NCBI GenBank assembly: GCA_031761405.1
Contig: JASEVX010000011.1
Coordinates: forward strand, 32,290,140 to 32,354,139
DNA length: 64,000 nucleotides
From: Serripes groenlandicus
Taxonomy: Eukaryota; Mollusca; Bivalvia; Cardiida; Cardiidae
Direction: 5' to 3'
A model generated the notes under the pieces. That model worked only from the letters and a program-made list of their open reading frames with translations. It made no database searches and was not told the DNA's origin. This document shows, piece by piece, positions 25,500 through 38,080 of this stretch (positions are counted from its first letter, which is position 1; every line of letters begins with the position of its first letter). The translations under genes and the position numbers were made by a program.

Positions 25500-27783
25500 C
25501 TATTTGATATGTCTGAAATGTGTGTATTTACTTACTGCATATCCGTATGCAGGAGTATGGTATTTGATAGGTCTGAAATGAGTGCATTTAGCTACTGATT
25601 ATCCATATACAGTAGAATGATAAATGTGTGTATTTACTTACTGTTTATCCATATACAGTAGAATGACATTTGATAGGTCTGAAATGTGCGCATTTAGCTA
25701 CTGTTTATCCATATACCGGTGTATGGCATTTGAAAGGTCTGAAATGAGTGAATATGTGTTGCGTTAGGTCTGAAGCGCGTATATTTAGATACTGAGTATC
25801 CATTGATCGTAGTACGACATTTTATAGCTTGTGTAAACATGTATTTATGTGTGTATTTTGTTACTGAGTATCCGTATACAGGAGTATTTCTGAGGTCTGA
25901 AATTTGTGTATTTATGTACTGATTAACCAAATACCGGAGTATAGTATTTGACAGGTCTGAAATGTGTGCGTTTACTTACTGATTATCCATATTCCAGAGT
26001 ATGATAATTTATAGGTCTTAAATGTATGCAATAAGTTAATGGTTATCCATATACCGGAGTATGGTATTTCTGAGGTCTGAAATTTGTGCATTTAGGTACT
26101 GATTATCCAGTTCAGGATTTTGTTATTTCATAGGTCTGAAATGTGTGCATTTACTTACTGATTATCGATATTCCAGAGTATGGTTATTTATAGGTCTAAA
26201 TTTTTCTTACTAGTGATTAGTTATTGATTATCCAGTAACATTAGTTTGTTATTTCATAGGTCTGTAATGTGTTTATTTACTTACTGATTAACCATATACC
26301 GTAGTATAATATGTGATAGGTCTGGAATAGATGTATTGACTTACTGATTATCCATATACCGGATTATATTACTTAATAGGTCTGAAATGTGACTATTGAC
26401 TAACTGAGTATGCATATACCGTATTATGGTATTTAATAGGTCTGAAATGTGTCTATTGACTAACTGAGTATCTATATACCGGAGTGTAATATTTAATAGG
26501 TCTGAAATGTGTCTATTGACTTACTGAGTATCCATATACCGGAGTGTAATATTTAATAGGTCTGAAATGTGTCTATTGATTGACTGAGTATCTATATACC
26601 GGAGGGTAATATTTAATAGGTCTGAAATGTGTCTATTGACTTACTGAGTATCCATATACCGGAGTGTGGTATTAAATAGGTCTGAAATGTCTTCATGTAC
26701 TTAACGAGCATCCATATACCGGAGTGTGGTATTTAATAGGTTTGAAATGTGTCTATTGACATACTGATAATCCATATACCGGACTGTGATACTTAATAGG
26801 TCTGAAGTGAGTTTATTTGCTTAATGAGTATCCCTATACCGTAGTGTGTTATTTAATAGGTCTGAAATGTGACTATTAACTTACTGAGTATCCATATACC
26901 GGAGTGTGTTATTTTATAGGACTGTGGTACTTTTAATGATTTCGCATTTACCGGTTTATGGTATTTGATTAGGTCTGAAATGTATGTATTTACCTACTGA
27001 TTTCGCATTTGCCGGTTTATGATATGTGATAGGCCTGAAATGTATGTATTTACTTAATGATTTCGCATTTACCGGTTTATGGTTCGTGATAGGTCTAAAA
27101 TGTATGTATTTACTTAATGATTTCGCATTTACCGGTTTATGGTTCGTGATAGGTCTAAAATGTATGTATTTACTTAATGAGTTCGCATTTACCGGTTTAT
27201 GGTATTTGATTAGGTCTGAAATGTATGTATTTACCTACTGATTTCGCATTTGCCGGTTTATGATATGTGATAGGCCTGAAATGTATGTATTTACTTAATG
27301 ATTTCGCATTTACCGGTTTATGGTTCGTGATAGGTCTAAAATGTATGTATTTACTTAATGATTTCGCATTTACCGGTTTGTGGTATATGATAAGTCTGAA
27401 ATGTGTGTATTTACTCACTGATTTCGCATTTATCGGGTTATGGTATGTGATATGTCTGAAATATATGTATTTACTCACTGATTTTGCATTTACCGGTTTA
27501 TGGTATGTGATAGGTCTGAAATGTATGTATTTTCTTACTGATTTCGCATTTACAGGTTTATGGTATGTGCTAGGTCTAAAATGTATGTATATACTCTCTG
27601 ATTTCGCATTTACCGGTTTATTGTATGCGATAGGTCTGAAATGTATGTATTGACTGACTGATTTCGCATTTATCGGTTTATGGTTAGGGACAGGTCTGAA
27701 ATGTATGTATGTACTTACTGATTTCGCATTTACCGGTTTATGGTATTTGATATATCTGTAATGTGTGTATTTACTTACTGTTT
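25500..27783 (+). repeat. 60-bp minisatellite array, left palindrome edge
   Basis: About 38 tandem units of 60 bp with a core like CCATATACCGGAGTATGGTA followed by TTTGATAGGTCTGAAATG. Three zones are visible: diverged units (25.5-26.3 kb), a CTATTGACT-containing zone (26.3-26.9 kb) and a GATTTCGCATTTACCGG zone (26.9-27.78 kb). In the last zone a four-unit block is repeated 241 bp apart (26961 and 27202), a recent higher-order duplication. Because 60 is a multiple of three, open frames run through parts of the array on both strands; these are not genes. Confidence 0.93.
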
Positions 27784-28693
27784 GATTGTTTGGTGTTTTA
27801 CGACGCTTTCAACAATGTTTCAACAATGTTTCAACAATGTTTCAGTTTTATAACGGCGTTTCAAGAGTAAGTTACCAATACTACTGGTGCATTTATCCTG
27901 ACACGAGCCTTGCATTACTGTATTTTTTAAAATCTTCAAGTTGACAAACGCGTTTTTATTTGAAATTTTATTTGAATTGTTCGTTTTCCTCATAAAACAT
28001 ATTCTTCAACTACGGAAATTGTCGTCTGTTTCGAGTAAACTGTTAAATCCTGATTGATACAAAGGCAACGCGTTTTATAACACTTTCCCATATGCAACAC
28101 ATCTCAAACAGACGACTTTGAAAACATCTTGGACAAACTATAGACAATCTCTCTATAACCAACATTTGAAATCATTGTAACAGAAGGGAAATGAGTTCAA
28201 TTTAAGAAGTTCATCATCTTTCCCAACTGTTTTCAAAAGTCGTCTGCTGCAACGGCGTCAGAAATAGTCTTTATTCGGGAAAAAGGTTATGTCTGCATTC
28301 CGTTTTTTTTTTTTTGTAAGATGAAATTTTCGCAAACTCACTCAAATTTGATGTATTGTCCCTTGTTCGCGAGTTAACAAATTGCTGCAGACGATGTTGA
28401 AGATATATATCCAAAGTCTAGGAAAATGTCAATGAAATAAAGAAAATGTATGTTAAAGAGTCGAAAACAAAATGATAAAGAAAAAGGAGACAATATTCAT
28501 CATTAAACGGAATTCTACTTCCCTCATAATGTGTTAAAAGGTTGTTAAGCTCTTTAGATGTGTCATATTACATCTGCATTTCGGAAAAGGGGACATGACG
28601 AGTACACGTGTATTCAGTTACAGGTGTTTCATATCTCCCCTGAGTTCAAACGGAGGCTGGATTGATTCGCTTGTTCTACTGACATTAAATTAA

Positions 28694-28921
28694 CCCTTTC
28701 CCTCATATGACAATTCTGCAGCAGACGACTTTAAACGTATTTTGTCAAAAAATAGAAAATCTCTATAATTGAATGGATAACCTATGACTAAAAGTGGAAA
28801 ACATTGTGGCAAAAGGAGAAATTGCACGTTTTGTGCAATTTCTTCTTTTGTCACTACATGTATGTTTCCAAATAGCCGTCTGCTGCAGAGGCGTCAGAAA
28901 GCGTCTATATGAGGGAAAGGG
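28694..28921. mobile_element. Foldback MITE, CCCTTTCCC/TTAA family, complete
   Basis: TTAA at 28690-28693 and 28922-28925. The ends CCCTTTCCCTCAT and ATGAGGGAAAGGG are inverted, and both arms then carry CTGCAGCAGACGAC-type sequence. The centre is a palindrome, AAATTGCACGTTTTGTGCAA. The CCC start and TTAA target suggest a piggyBac-type MITE; this family name is inference. Confidence 0.85.
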
Positions 28922-29733
28922 TTAAATCGGAAAAACTATCACGAAACGCAGATGTATCCTTGTCGCCGATATGTCATACGCCCAATCCTCAAACAGCCAT
29001 TGTTTTGTAACCAGGCCAAGGACACATTATTTCCTGAGGCCAATTACATCGTTACACACAGTTTGCTCTAAAAACATCGAACACAAAATTGATTTATTTT
29101 ACAAAGTTGACAGTATAAAACTTAAATAGTATTGAAAAGAAAGCAATATTTTTGAAAATATATGTGGCCTTCAGAAAACACTTCATTTGAATTGTAAGCC
29201 TTAAATGCATTATTTGTTTTGTTTGGTCTGTTTCAATATGAACCTAATGATTAGATGTATCCACATTTTGTAAACTGATCCTATGCTCAGGATAAAAGCA
29301 CTCTAGCTGTTATGTTTGAACGGTGTCTAGTTTCCGCTTAGATTGTCGTGTTAGAAACTATTAGTTTGAGAGGTTTAAACGATAACAAAAACTCAGGTTT
29401 TACGTTAATTAAGACTTACGAATGTTTTATGTGTGGGGTTTTGTAAGGTCACCGTGTCATATTAAAATACTGCGTCAGTGCTAACAGAGCAATAGCGTGA
29501 TCTTTCTGGTGAAACGCTAACACCATGCAATACACATTGGCATATATCATTCAGGAAGTAAAACGATGCGCAATTACAATCTATAACTTGCTGCATCTTG
29601 ATTTCGTTTAAAACGGCAACCATTCGTACGTGAATATGATTGATTGATTGATTGATTGGTTGATTGGGGTTTAACGCAGTTTTTAACAAATTCTCAGTTA
29701 TATCACGACGGCCAGTTCACCTGCTCATGCTCA

Positions 29734-29806
29734 TGTACAGATTTTCTATTTTTTGACAACAAATGTTCAAAGTCGTCTGCTGCAGAATTGTCGTATGAGG
29801 GAAAGG
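29734..29806. mobile_element. Partial MITE end, CCCTTTCCC/TTAA family
   Basis: The right end only (GTCGTCTGCTGCAGAATTG ... ATGAGGGAAAGGGTTAA) follows directly on a SINE tail. Further degenerate relatives recognised by GCAGACGAC and AGAAATTGCTC blocks are at about 770-870, 28.08-28.29, 35.96-36.08, 38.57-38.79, 39.00-39.15, 46.08-46.29, 57.84-57.96, 59.05-59.19 and 62.50-62.62 kb. Confidence 0.6.
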
Positions 29807-30063
29807 GTTAACCAAGTTCAACTTGTACCTTTGCCAAAGAATGTGCGCATTTATAAATTGATGTAAGTTTTGGATAATAAAAGTCGGTACCTGACACAAC
29901 TGCCATGTATTTTTTTGATTGATTGGCGTTAACAAAAAATAAAATGAAAACAATGCGAGCCGTTCCTTGGAAAAGGGTCTTATGCCGCAGCTGATCAGGG
30001 TCTGCATTGAATAAAACTCTGCTGGCTGCGAACATTTTATCTTTATCATACAATCACAAGACC

Positions 30064-30322
30064 GAGCCCCGTTTGCTCAGTCGGTAGCGACGCGGGCTGT
30101 CAATCCAGTTGTTGTGAGTTCGAATCCCGGCTCGGCCAACTTTCTTTCCGAGGATTGACAAAAGTCAATGCGACATGCTTCATTCGTCTTCCACCAATGG
30201 GCTAAGTATATGTGGAAAAGCAGCCAGTTGCTTGTGAAGATTGTTGTGTGGAGTACTGGTGTGATATAACTGAGAAAATGTTAAAAACGGCGTTAAATCC
30301 CAATAAATCAATCAATCAATAA
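30064..30322 (+). mobile_element. tRNA-headed SINE (family 1) in palindrome spacer
   Basis: Well-preserved full copy: head GCTCAGTCGGTAGCGACGCG, B box GAGTTCGAATCCCGGCTC, tail AACGGCGTTAAATCCC followed by (AATC)n. It lies outside the duplicated arms. Confidence 0.85.
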
Positions 30323-30458
30323 AATCACAAGAACCATTTACGTATTCGGATTGGTTAACCCTGATCCCGCTACGTATAACATTAACTGTATTAAATTTAA
30401 CCTAAACATGTTTAAATTAACAAACAATTTTTAAAACACACATACTTTAGTTTCTTAA

Positions 30459-30679
30459 CCCTTTCCCTCATTAGACGCTTTCTGACGTCTCTGCAGCAGA
30501 CTGCTTTTTGTAAACATAGTGACAAAAGAAGAAATTGCTCAAAACGAGCAATTTCTTCTTTTGACACGATGTTTTCCACTTTTAGTCATAGGTTATCCAT
30601 TCAATTTAAGAGATTTTCTATTTTTTGATAAAATATGTTCAAAGTCGTCTGCTGCAGTATTGTCGTATGAGGGAAAGGG
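30459..30679. mobile_element. Foldback MITE, CCCTTTCCC/TTAA family, complete
   Basis: TTAA at 30455-30458 and 30680-30683, with inverted ends CCCTTTCCCTCAT and ATGAGGGAAAGGG. The central palindrome is GAAATTGCTCAAAACGAGCA. It is inverted relative to the copy at 28694-28921 and lies in the palindrome spacer. Confidence 0.85.
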
Positions 30680-31333
30680 TTAAAGGAAATAAAAGAAAAC
30701 ATGTTACCGATAGAATGATGATATTTAACTGTTTAATTTGTAATTAAATTTTACAATTAAAAATAAATTTGCTCACTCTATTTATAGTTTTTTATACACG
30801 ATTTTAAACAACATTTGCGTATCTTGCAATGCATTCAAACTCGGATTGGGTGCAATGCAGATCAAAAGTGGTATGTACTTCAGACTAATCTTAGTCTACA
30901 CTTATCGCTACTCATGTTTCAATGTGTACCAAAAATACTCAAGTCCGAAGAACCTTTTAAAACTCAAAAATGACGAAACAAGCTGTAGGAATTCTACGCG
31001 AACCGAGTTAGCTTGCGTGGCATGCTTAGGCTGATCCGGTCGATACTAAACGCAGAGTTCACAATGCTGGTTTTCTCGCGGAACGGCTCGTTTTTTACAA
31101 TTACTCAAATAAGTTTGAAGAACCTTTTAAAAACAATGACGATGATAAAAGCCGTAGGAATTCTGCTTGAAAAGGGCCAAGGTCTATCCGACATAAATAT
31201 ATCGATATACATATTTGATTTTATGTTAATGTGTATATAATTAAACATTAAAAACGGTATGTAACTGAATACGCATACAGTGAAAATAAGGGAGACACTG
31301 CGCACATTATCACCACTTTCTTCAATCTCCACT

Positions 31334-31445
31334 TGATTGATTGATTGATTGGGGTTTAACGCCGTTTTCAACAAATGTTCAGTCATATCACGGCGACCAG
31401 TTCACCTACTCATGCGTTTCCTGGTTTTCCCAAACCAGTAAACCA
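31334..31445 (-). mobile_element. SINE (family 1), 3' part only
   Basis: (GATT)n then GGGGTTTAACGCCGTTTTCA and CACGGCGACCAGTTCACC, the 3' half of the family on the minus strand. A similar 3' fragment is at 29638-29732. Confidence 0.75.
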
Positions 31446-32177
31446 CACAACATACCTTCCAAGCAAATGGCTGCTTTCCCACATATACTGTTAAACAGCC
31501 CATTGGTGAAAGACGAATATCTCCACTTGCATTAAGTATAGATCAAGTTGAAACTGCTGACATAATAAAAAAAGTGCATCTTTGCAAGTTTAAGCATCTC
31601 TATATGAATTTATGTTTTACATAAGTAATGCATTTTCAGACAAAATAAACAGTGAATATCAAGCTCAGTCTGCACATTATTGCAGCATGATCAAGATCTA
31701 CCAGTGTTGCATATCAATTAATCAATTGTGTCAATACTTTCTGATGCATTGTGGAGATTTTGATAAACATGAACAGATTAACACGTTTGTCTGAAACTTT
31801 TCTTAACAGATAACTGTTCTATGAACACTTTAAACGTGGAAACATATTGTTTACAATTTTAATGAGAGAGCAAAGGACAACCAATGAGAAATGCTGGCAT
31901 GATAATAATAATTCTTGTTATAGTAATGTTGTCCCTTTGTATCAAAGAGAAATGGCATGCAGCCATTACATATCTAATTATACGTGGAGCACCTTTTAAT
32001 GAAGGTACATAACCTGTATAAGCCATAACACACGTAGTAACACTTAGAGTTATCGTTCGGTATAGAAAGAACAAAACTATACCTGTACCACGGTCGGATG
32101 TTTACACAATGTGTCTTTAACAACCCGGGAAAAAGCATGCGCGCAAATGATGAAGGCTGTCGATTTTATCAAGGGCT

Positions 32178-32336
32178 GCCCTGTGTTCCATAGTAAACAC
32201 AACGTAAACCTACCTGTAATATGCATGTACTCCCGTCAAACAGGTTTGGTTTACCGACTAATGCACGGATTATCGACGAAACCTATATAGGTTTCGCAAA
32301 ACAGGTTTTGGGTTTGGTGACTATGGAACACAGGGC
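32178..32336. repeat. Foldback segment at right palindrome edge
   Basis: Exact 17-bp inverted repeats GCCCTGTGTTCCATAGT (32178-32194) and ACTATGGAACACAGGGC (32320-32336) enclose an 18-bp perfect palindrome, GAAACCTATATAGGTTTC (32278-32295). It lies about 130 bp before the 60-bp array of arm B. Between it and the array is a short 48-bp direct repeat (ATAAGAGACCTATAA). Confidence 0.8.
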
Positions 32337-32468
32337 TGGTAAGGATTTAACCAAAATTGGAATTTCTAAGGAAAGCACTTGTACACATGTAGTCCGTGTT
32401 AACGTTTCTGAAAACGTAATCATTGAAATAAGAGACCTATAACGTTCTAAAAACGTATTCATTGATAT

Positions 32469-34750
32469 AAGAGACCTATAAATAACCATACTCCGGTATA
32501 TGGTTAATCAGTAAGTAAATGCACACATTTCAGACCTGTAAAATACTATACTCCGGTATATGGTTAATCAGTAAGTAAATGCACACATTTCAGACCTGTC
32601 AAATACTATACTCCGGTATATGGTTAATCAGTAAGTAAATAAACACATTTCAGACCTATGAAATAACTAACTCCAGTACTTGAGCTCAGAAATAACATAC
32701 TCCGGTATATGGATAACCAGTAACTAATTAAACACATTTTAGACCTATAAATAACCATACTCTTGAATATGGATAATCAGTAAGTAAATGCACTCATTTA
32801 AGACCTATCAAATATCTTGAACCGGCAAATGGTTAATCAGTAAGTAAATAGACATATTTCAGACCTAACATAAACCATACTCCGGCAAATGAATGATCAG
32901 TATGTGAATACACGCATTTCAGATCTAACATATACCGTATTCCGGTAAATGGTTAATCGGTAGGTAAATAAACACATTTACGACCTATCAAATATCTTGA
33001 ACCGGTAAATGGTTAATCAGTAAGTAAATAGACACATTTCAGACCTAACATATACATGCACAATAATCCGGCAATTGAATGAACAGTATGTGTATACACG
33101 CATTTCAGACCTAACATATACCGTACTCCGGTAAATAGTTAATCGGTAAGTAAATACACACATTTCAGACCTATAAAATACCATACTCCAGTAAACGGTT
33201 AATCATTGATTAAATACACACATTTCAGACCTAGCAAATACCATAAACCGGAAAATGGTTAATAAGTGATTAAATACACACATTTCAGACCTATCAAATG
33301 CCATTAACCGGTAAATGGTTAATCAGTTAATAAATACACACATTTCAGACCTATCAAATACCATTTCTCCGGTAAACATTTAATCGGTGAATACATACAC
33401 ACATTTCAGAACTATCAAATACCATAAAACGGTAAATGGTTAATCAGTGAGTAGATACACACATTTCAGACCTATCAAATACCAAAAAACCTGTAAATGG
33501 TTTATCAGTGAGTAAATACACACATTTCAGACATATTGAATACCACACTCCGGTAAATGCGAAATCAGAAAGTAAATAAACACATTCGCAATTGGATACT
33601 CATTAAGCAAATATACATAGTTCAGACCTATCAAATACCATACTCCGGTAAATGGATAATCCGTAAGTAAATAAAAACATTTCAGATCTATCAAATACCA
33701 TACTCCGGTAAATACGAAATAAATAAATAAATAAACACAAACTAGACATATCAAATACCATAAACCGGTAAATGGTTAATCAGTAAGTAAATAGCCATAT
33801 TTCAGACCTATCAAATAACATTACCGGTATATGGATAATCAGTATCTACATATACACGTTTCGGACATATAACATACCATATTCACTCATTTCAAACTTA
33901 TTAAATACCATATTCCTGTAGATGGATATTCGGTAACTAAATACACTTATTTCAGACCTAGTAAATGCCATATTCCTGTATATGGATAAACAGTAGCTAA
34001 ATGCACACATTTCAGACCTATCATTTACCATTCTACTGTATACGGATAAACAGTAAGTAAATACACACAATTCAGAACTATCAAATGCCATACTCTTGTC
34101 AATTGATAATCAGTAGCTAAATGCACACATTTGAGACCTATCAAATACCATACTACTGTATATGGATAATCAGTAGCTAAATGCACACATTTCAGACCTA
34201 TCAAATACCATACTCCGGTATATGGATAATCAGTGAGTAGATACACACAATTCAGACCTATCAAATACCATACTACTGTATATGGATAATCAGTAGCTAA
34301 ATGCACACATTTCAGACCTATCAAATACCATACTACTGTATATGGATAACTAGTGAGTAGATACACACAATTCAGACCTATCAAATACCATTCTACGGCA
34401 TATGGATAATCAGTAAGTAAATACACACAATTCAGAACTATCAAATGCCATACTCTTGTCAATGGATAATCAGTAGCTAAATGCACTCATTTTAGGCCTA
34501 TCCAATACCATGCTACTGTATATGGATAATCAGTAAGTAAATACATACAATTCAGACCTATCAAATGCCATACTCTTGTCTATGGATAATGAGTAGCTAA
34601 ATGCACACATTTCAGACCTATCAAATACCATACTGTGGTATATGGATAAACAGTAGCTAAATGCACACCATTTTGACCTATCAAATTCCATACACCTGCA
34701 TACGGGTAATCCGTTAGTAAATACACACATTTAAGCCCTTTCAAATATAT
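32469..34750 (-). repeat. 60-bp minisatellite array, right palindrome edge
   Basis: Reverse-complement counterpart of the array at 25500-27783, about 38 units and of almost equal length. Around 34.14-34.50 kb the units alternate between two variants (ACACACATTTCAGACC with AGCTAAAT, and ACACACAATTCAGACC), giving a 120-bp dimeric pattern. Array homogenisation has therefore proceeded separately in the two arms. Confidence 0.92.
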
Positions 34751-35246
34751 TTTTAAAAATTCGTGGAGAGGGTTAATGTGTGATTATATTATCATTCATT
34801 AGGTAGACAGAATAGACTTAATACTTTGATAAATGATATTCGAAATTATATTGTTCTGTTTTCGACTCCAGTGAATGCATAGACAGATTGCATGTTAGTT
34901 GCCATAAAAAGCATTGTCGACTTTCCGTAAGATATCACTCTATAATACCATAGGACAAACTAAAATCAAACCTTCAGTCTTAGAATAGGAACTCTTGCAG
35001 AATATTTATTGAATTTCGGAATAAAACACGCACTACGCATTCGCTAATTCAACACTCATAATTAGCCAGTCTTAATGAATTCCAAATCTAGTTATTTCTA
35101 CTTTCGAAGTAACACGCTTCCTGATTGGCTAATTCATAATATATTTGAAGTCATGTCTCTTTGGTGTGATTATAGATTAAAAAAATATATATTTTGCTGA
35201 ATATGAGAGCTCAACATTGGTTATGATAAGAATGTTTTTCATTCAC

Positions 35247-35487
35247 TGATTGGGGTTCAACGCTGTTTTCATAATGTTTGTCCGTCATATCACGGTGGTC
35301 AGTTTAGCTTTCCACGTCTTTCCTGACTTTCTTACACCAGTAGGTCTAAATCACATAACAGTATTTGATAGAAAATGACTGATTTGTCACTTAGACAGTT
35401 GACCCGTTGGTAGATGACGAGCTTGAATTCGAACACTCAAAACCCTTGGATTGACAGCCCACGTCGCTACTGGTGCTAGGCGACAGG
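35247..35487 (-). mobile_element. SINE (family 1) at arm B edge
   Basis: GATTGGGGTTCAACGCTGTT ... TTGACAGCCCACGTCGCTAC. It is the mirror counterpart of the copy at 62959-63178 in arm C. I did not find it at the equivalent place in arm A (about 25.0 kb), where only CCCTGTCGCCTAGCG remains next to the flank. Confidence 0.75.
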
Positions 35488-35595
35488 GATGTAGAAAGGA
35501 CATTGGAAATAAGTCAATAAAGTATGGATGTAATTATATAGTAACCGCATCTTGCCAAATTGGGTATCATTGTTTCGCTGTGAGGGAACATAATT

Positions 35596-35856
35596 GAGCC
35601 GTTCCACGGGAAAACCAACATTATGGACTCTGCGTAATGTATCGATCCAGATCAGCCTGCGCAGTCCGCGAATGATAATCCGGGCCGACGTTCTGCGTCT
35701 CAGGGGGATAGAGGTATAGAGTAATGATTCCTGAAAAAGAAAATCCACAGGAGGCGAACAGTGTCTGTCAAGGTTAGCCTGCGCGGCATGCTTAGGCTGA
35801 CCCGGGTCGATGCTTTACGAAGAATCCACACTGTTGGTTTTCTTGTGGAACGGCTC
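35596..35856. mobile_element. GAGCCGTTCCA foldback element upstream of copy B
   Basis: Mirror-placed counterpart of 24658-24903. Both arms are intact (GAGCCGTTCCACGGGAAAA and TTTTCTTGTGGAACGGCTC). It was therefore present before the arms duplicated. Confidence 0.77.
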
Positions 35857-37424
35857 ATATATCACATAGAGGCATATTGGCCTCATGAGGGCTACACTTC
35901 TACACCTGTTATCATAATAACAATATATTTGCTCACAAGCAGACGCTGAGTGGTGCATATGCAGTTGACGATATTTCTTAGAAATAATGTGGCAAAAGAA
36001 GAAATTGCTTAGATTAAGCAAAAACTACTTTTGTCAGAATGTTTTAAAAACTATCCAGAGATGCGTTCAAATACGTCTGCAAGCGGTAAAATGTTAAATA
36101 TACACACATTTTTTTCACTTTACGTGAGCAGATTTAATTATTTTGAAATAGCTCTAAGCTCATTGTTATAAATCAATCGCGTATGAACCATGACAGCATT
36201 GGGGAGTTTGACAAATATTATTGTATAACAAACATCAATCATATTTCGAGACGAATTAGTTATTTTACGTATAAGGACGTTAATTGTACAGGTACGAACC
36301 GATACGGTTACTATCGCTTGGAGACAGGCACTCAGGCACTCAGAGCTAGATCGTCAGCCAATGTCATACACAGGTCACGGGTTCGATTCCCGACAAAGTG
36401 AATTGAATCTTGTTGATTCTTGAGATCTTCCTTTCACAGTGGTTGACTACGAGGGTAGCAGACAGAGACATTGAGTCGTGTTAGTTGTACGAATTGATCC
36501 ACAATAAATGTTTAAATACATTAGTTTAATCTTACTTATCTATTGCTGTTTTACGTCGCTTTCAAATTTTACATACATCGTGACAGTAGACCTTAAATGT
36601 TGTATGCGTAAATCGACCCGTTAGATGAAACGCCATCGTAATACTGAAATGTATTTAATTGTTTATGATTAACTTTAACATAAGTTCAGTTATATCACAG
36701 CGTTTCCTGAGTAATTTTATCCATTTATCCTGACACCAGCCAGTCAGTCGTAATGATAATCCAACAACCCTGAGCGCCAAGAAGTGCAGCCATTATTATA
36801 ACTTTTAAAATTGTTGATATGTCTCGGCTGGCGATCGAACCCGCGACCTGCCGCACTTGAGGAATCTAACTGATTATCAAACTAAACAAATTATCGTCTT
36901 ACACAACAAATTAGTATCTCCTCGGTTTAATTGTGTCACGTGGACGTCGTGGACATCGATGAATACATGTATCGAACTCTGGCGGATAATTTGGGCTTTT
37001 GATTCAGCGCTCTTGTGTTCAAATTTTCATTCATTGTCCAAGGAAGTTATTTTGGAAAGCAATTTGTTAGCTATGAAGAATGATTAGATGAAAACTGCGG
37101 AAAAGATATACACTGTATTCGCCAACGAAATGTAATTTACTCGTATAAATCCACATGAATTCCCCATCAATCATTTAACTCTAATAATGGAACCTGCCTG
37201 TGGGGAAGGTTATAAATTAGAATTTTAGTGTGAACAGGGCTAATCTAGAACAGTGTGTTTGGATGCACTGGTTCTTCTGATTCTGGATCTGCATCGACAC
37301 GGTCTGACCAATATATATACACTGTTCAATCTGACCAATATATATACACTGTTCAAATATTACTTACACAAGCTTATGAGAAGCATTTACCAGCATAAGC
37401 AGTTTATGATAAGACGAAGAATCA

Positions 37425-37625
37425 GCCGTGGCAAAGTGGTTTAGCGTCTGGCATTTGGATCCAGACGACCTGGTTCGATCCTAAGTCGAGGCGCTACGGT
37501 CATAGTAGAGTGCCCATGGGCAGAGGACATTTCCTAGGCTTGTATTGGTTTGTTTACACAGGGATCATGTATAAGTGTACCGTCGCCGAGATATAAACGG
37601 CATAAAACTCAAACTTAACAAACAA
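37425..37625 (+). mobile_element. tRNA-headed SINE (family 4) upstream of copy B
   Basis: The head CCGTGGCAAAGTGGTTTAGC and the B box GGTTCGATCC give a tRNA-like 5' end, and the body contains GTTTGTTTACACAGGGATCA. Counterparts are at 22905-23095 (-, arm A) and 61045-61250 (-, arm C). A further fragment is at about 12430-12560 (+). Confidence 0.78.
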
Positions 37626-38028
37626 AAAACTGTGGGCAAACTATTTTTCTATTGCTGCATCTTTATATAAGGAAAACAAAACTGATTTATTGTTGCTACA
37701 TGTAGCAGTAGATCAACCATTGTGTCAGTATCTGGCCAGCCTGTCTCCGATCTGACGTTCACTAACTATTTGACTTAAATATTTACATCTCTTTTACAAA
37801 GACACAGATTGAAATATTTTGCAGAATAACATTTGTTCAAATACAACACAAATTAAACAAGAGAATAAAATGTGTTCAATTACAACACAAATTAACCAAT
37901 CAATCATCGCAGTGCACGTCTGGGACCAATCAAAATCGATCATAAATAAACCGCATACTCACGATGGTGCGTGTTTGTACTCTTGTAATTTATGGCCGAA
38001 ATATCGTATAATAAAAATGAAAATCCAG

Positions 38029-38036
38029 TATATAAG
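38029..38036 (+). promoter_or_regulatory. TATA box of copy B
   Basis: TATATAAG, 52 nt before the ATG. A pyrimidine-CA start-like site (TTTTCATTG) lies about 30 nt downstream, which would give a 5' UTR of roughly 20 nt. CCAAT is at 37926-37930, about 100 nt upstream of the box. No confident NF-kB-type site was seen in the proximal 200 nt. Confidence 0.72.
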
Positions 38037-38080
38037 GGAGCTTGGTTGGTGAAGTTTTCATTGTGAAACCACCGGTCGAC

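Larger units (their letters stand above)
13447..27780 (-). repeat. Segmental duplication arm A
   Basis: Homologous block shared in order with arms B (inverted) and C (same orientation). Shared landmarks are the downstream segment with CGCCTGGCATGGCTAAAT (about 13.6 kb), the SINE after exon 2, both exons, the intronic minisatellite, upstream SINEs, the GAGCCGTTCCA foldback element and the 60-bp array. The left edge lies near 13447, where similarity to arms B and C stops just beyond AAAGGGTCTTCACTG. Confidence 0.8.
27784..32468. other. Spacer between head-to-head arms A and B
   Basis: Unique to the window, with no host gene recognised. It contains a SINE family 3 fragment with a triple CAACAATGTTT repeat (27.81-27.85 kb), two complete MITEs, a full SINE family 1 copy, SINE tails, a foldback-element fragment (31.00-31.09 kb) and the foldback at 32.18-32.34 kb. 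Short open frames here overlap these repeats. Confidence 0.7.

Noticed and set aside
26940..27660. Open frames of 71-128 codons with a 20-residue repeating pattern in the 60-bp array, and 153-codon frames in the mirror array
   Set aside because: The 60-bp period is divisible by three, so any stop-free unit yields a long repetitive frame on either strand. There is no start context, and variants break the frame elsewhere in the array.
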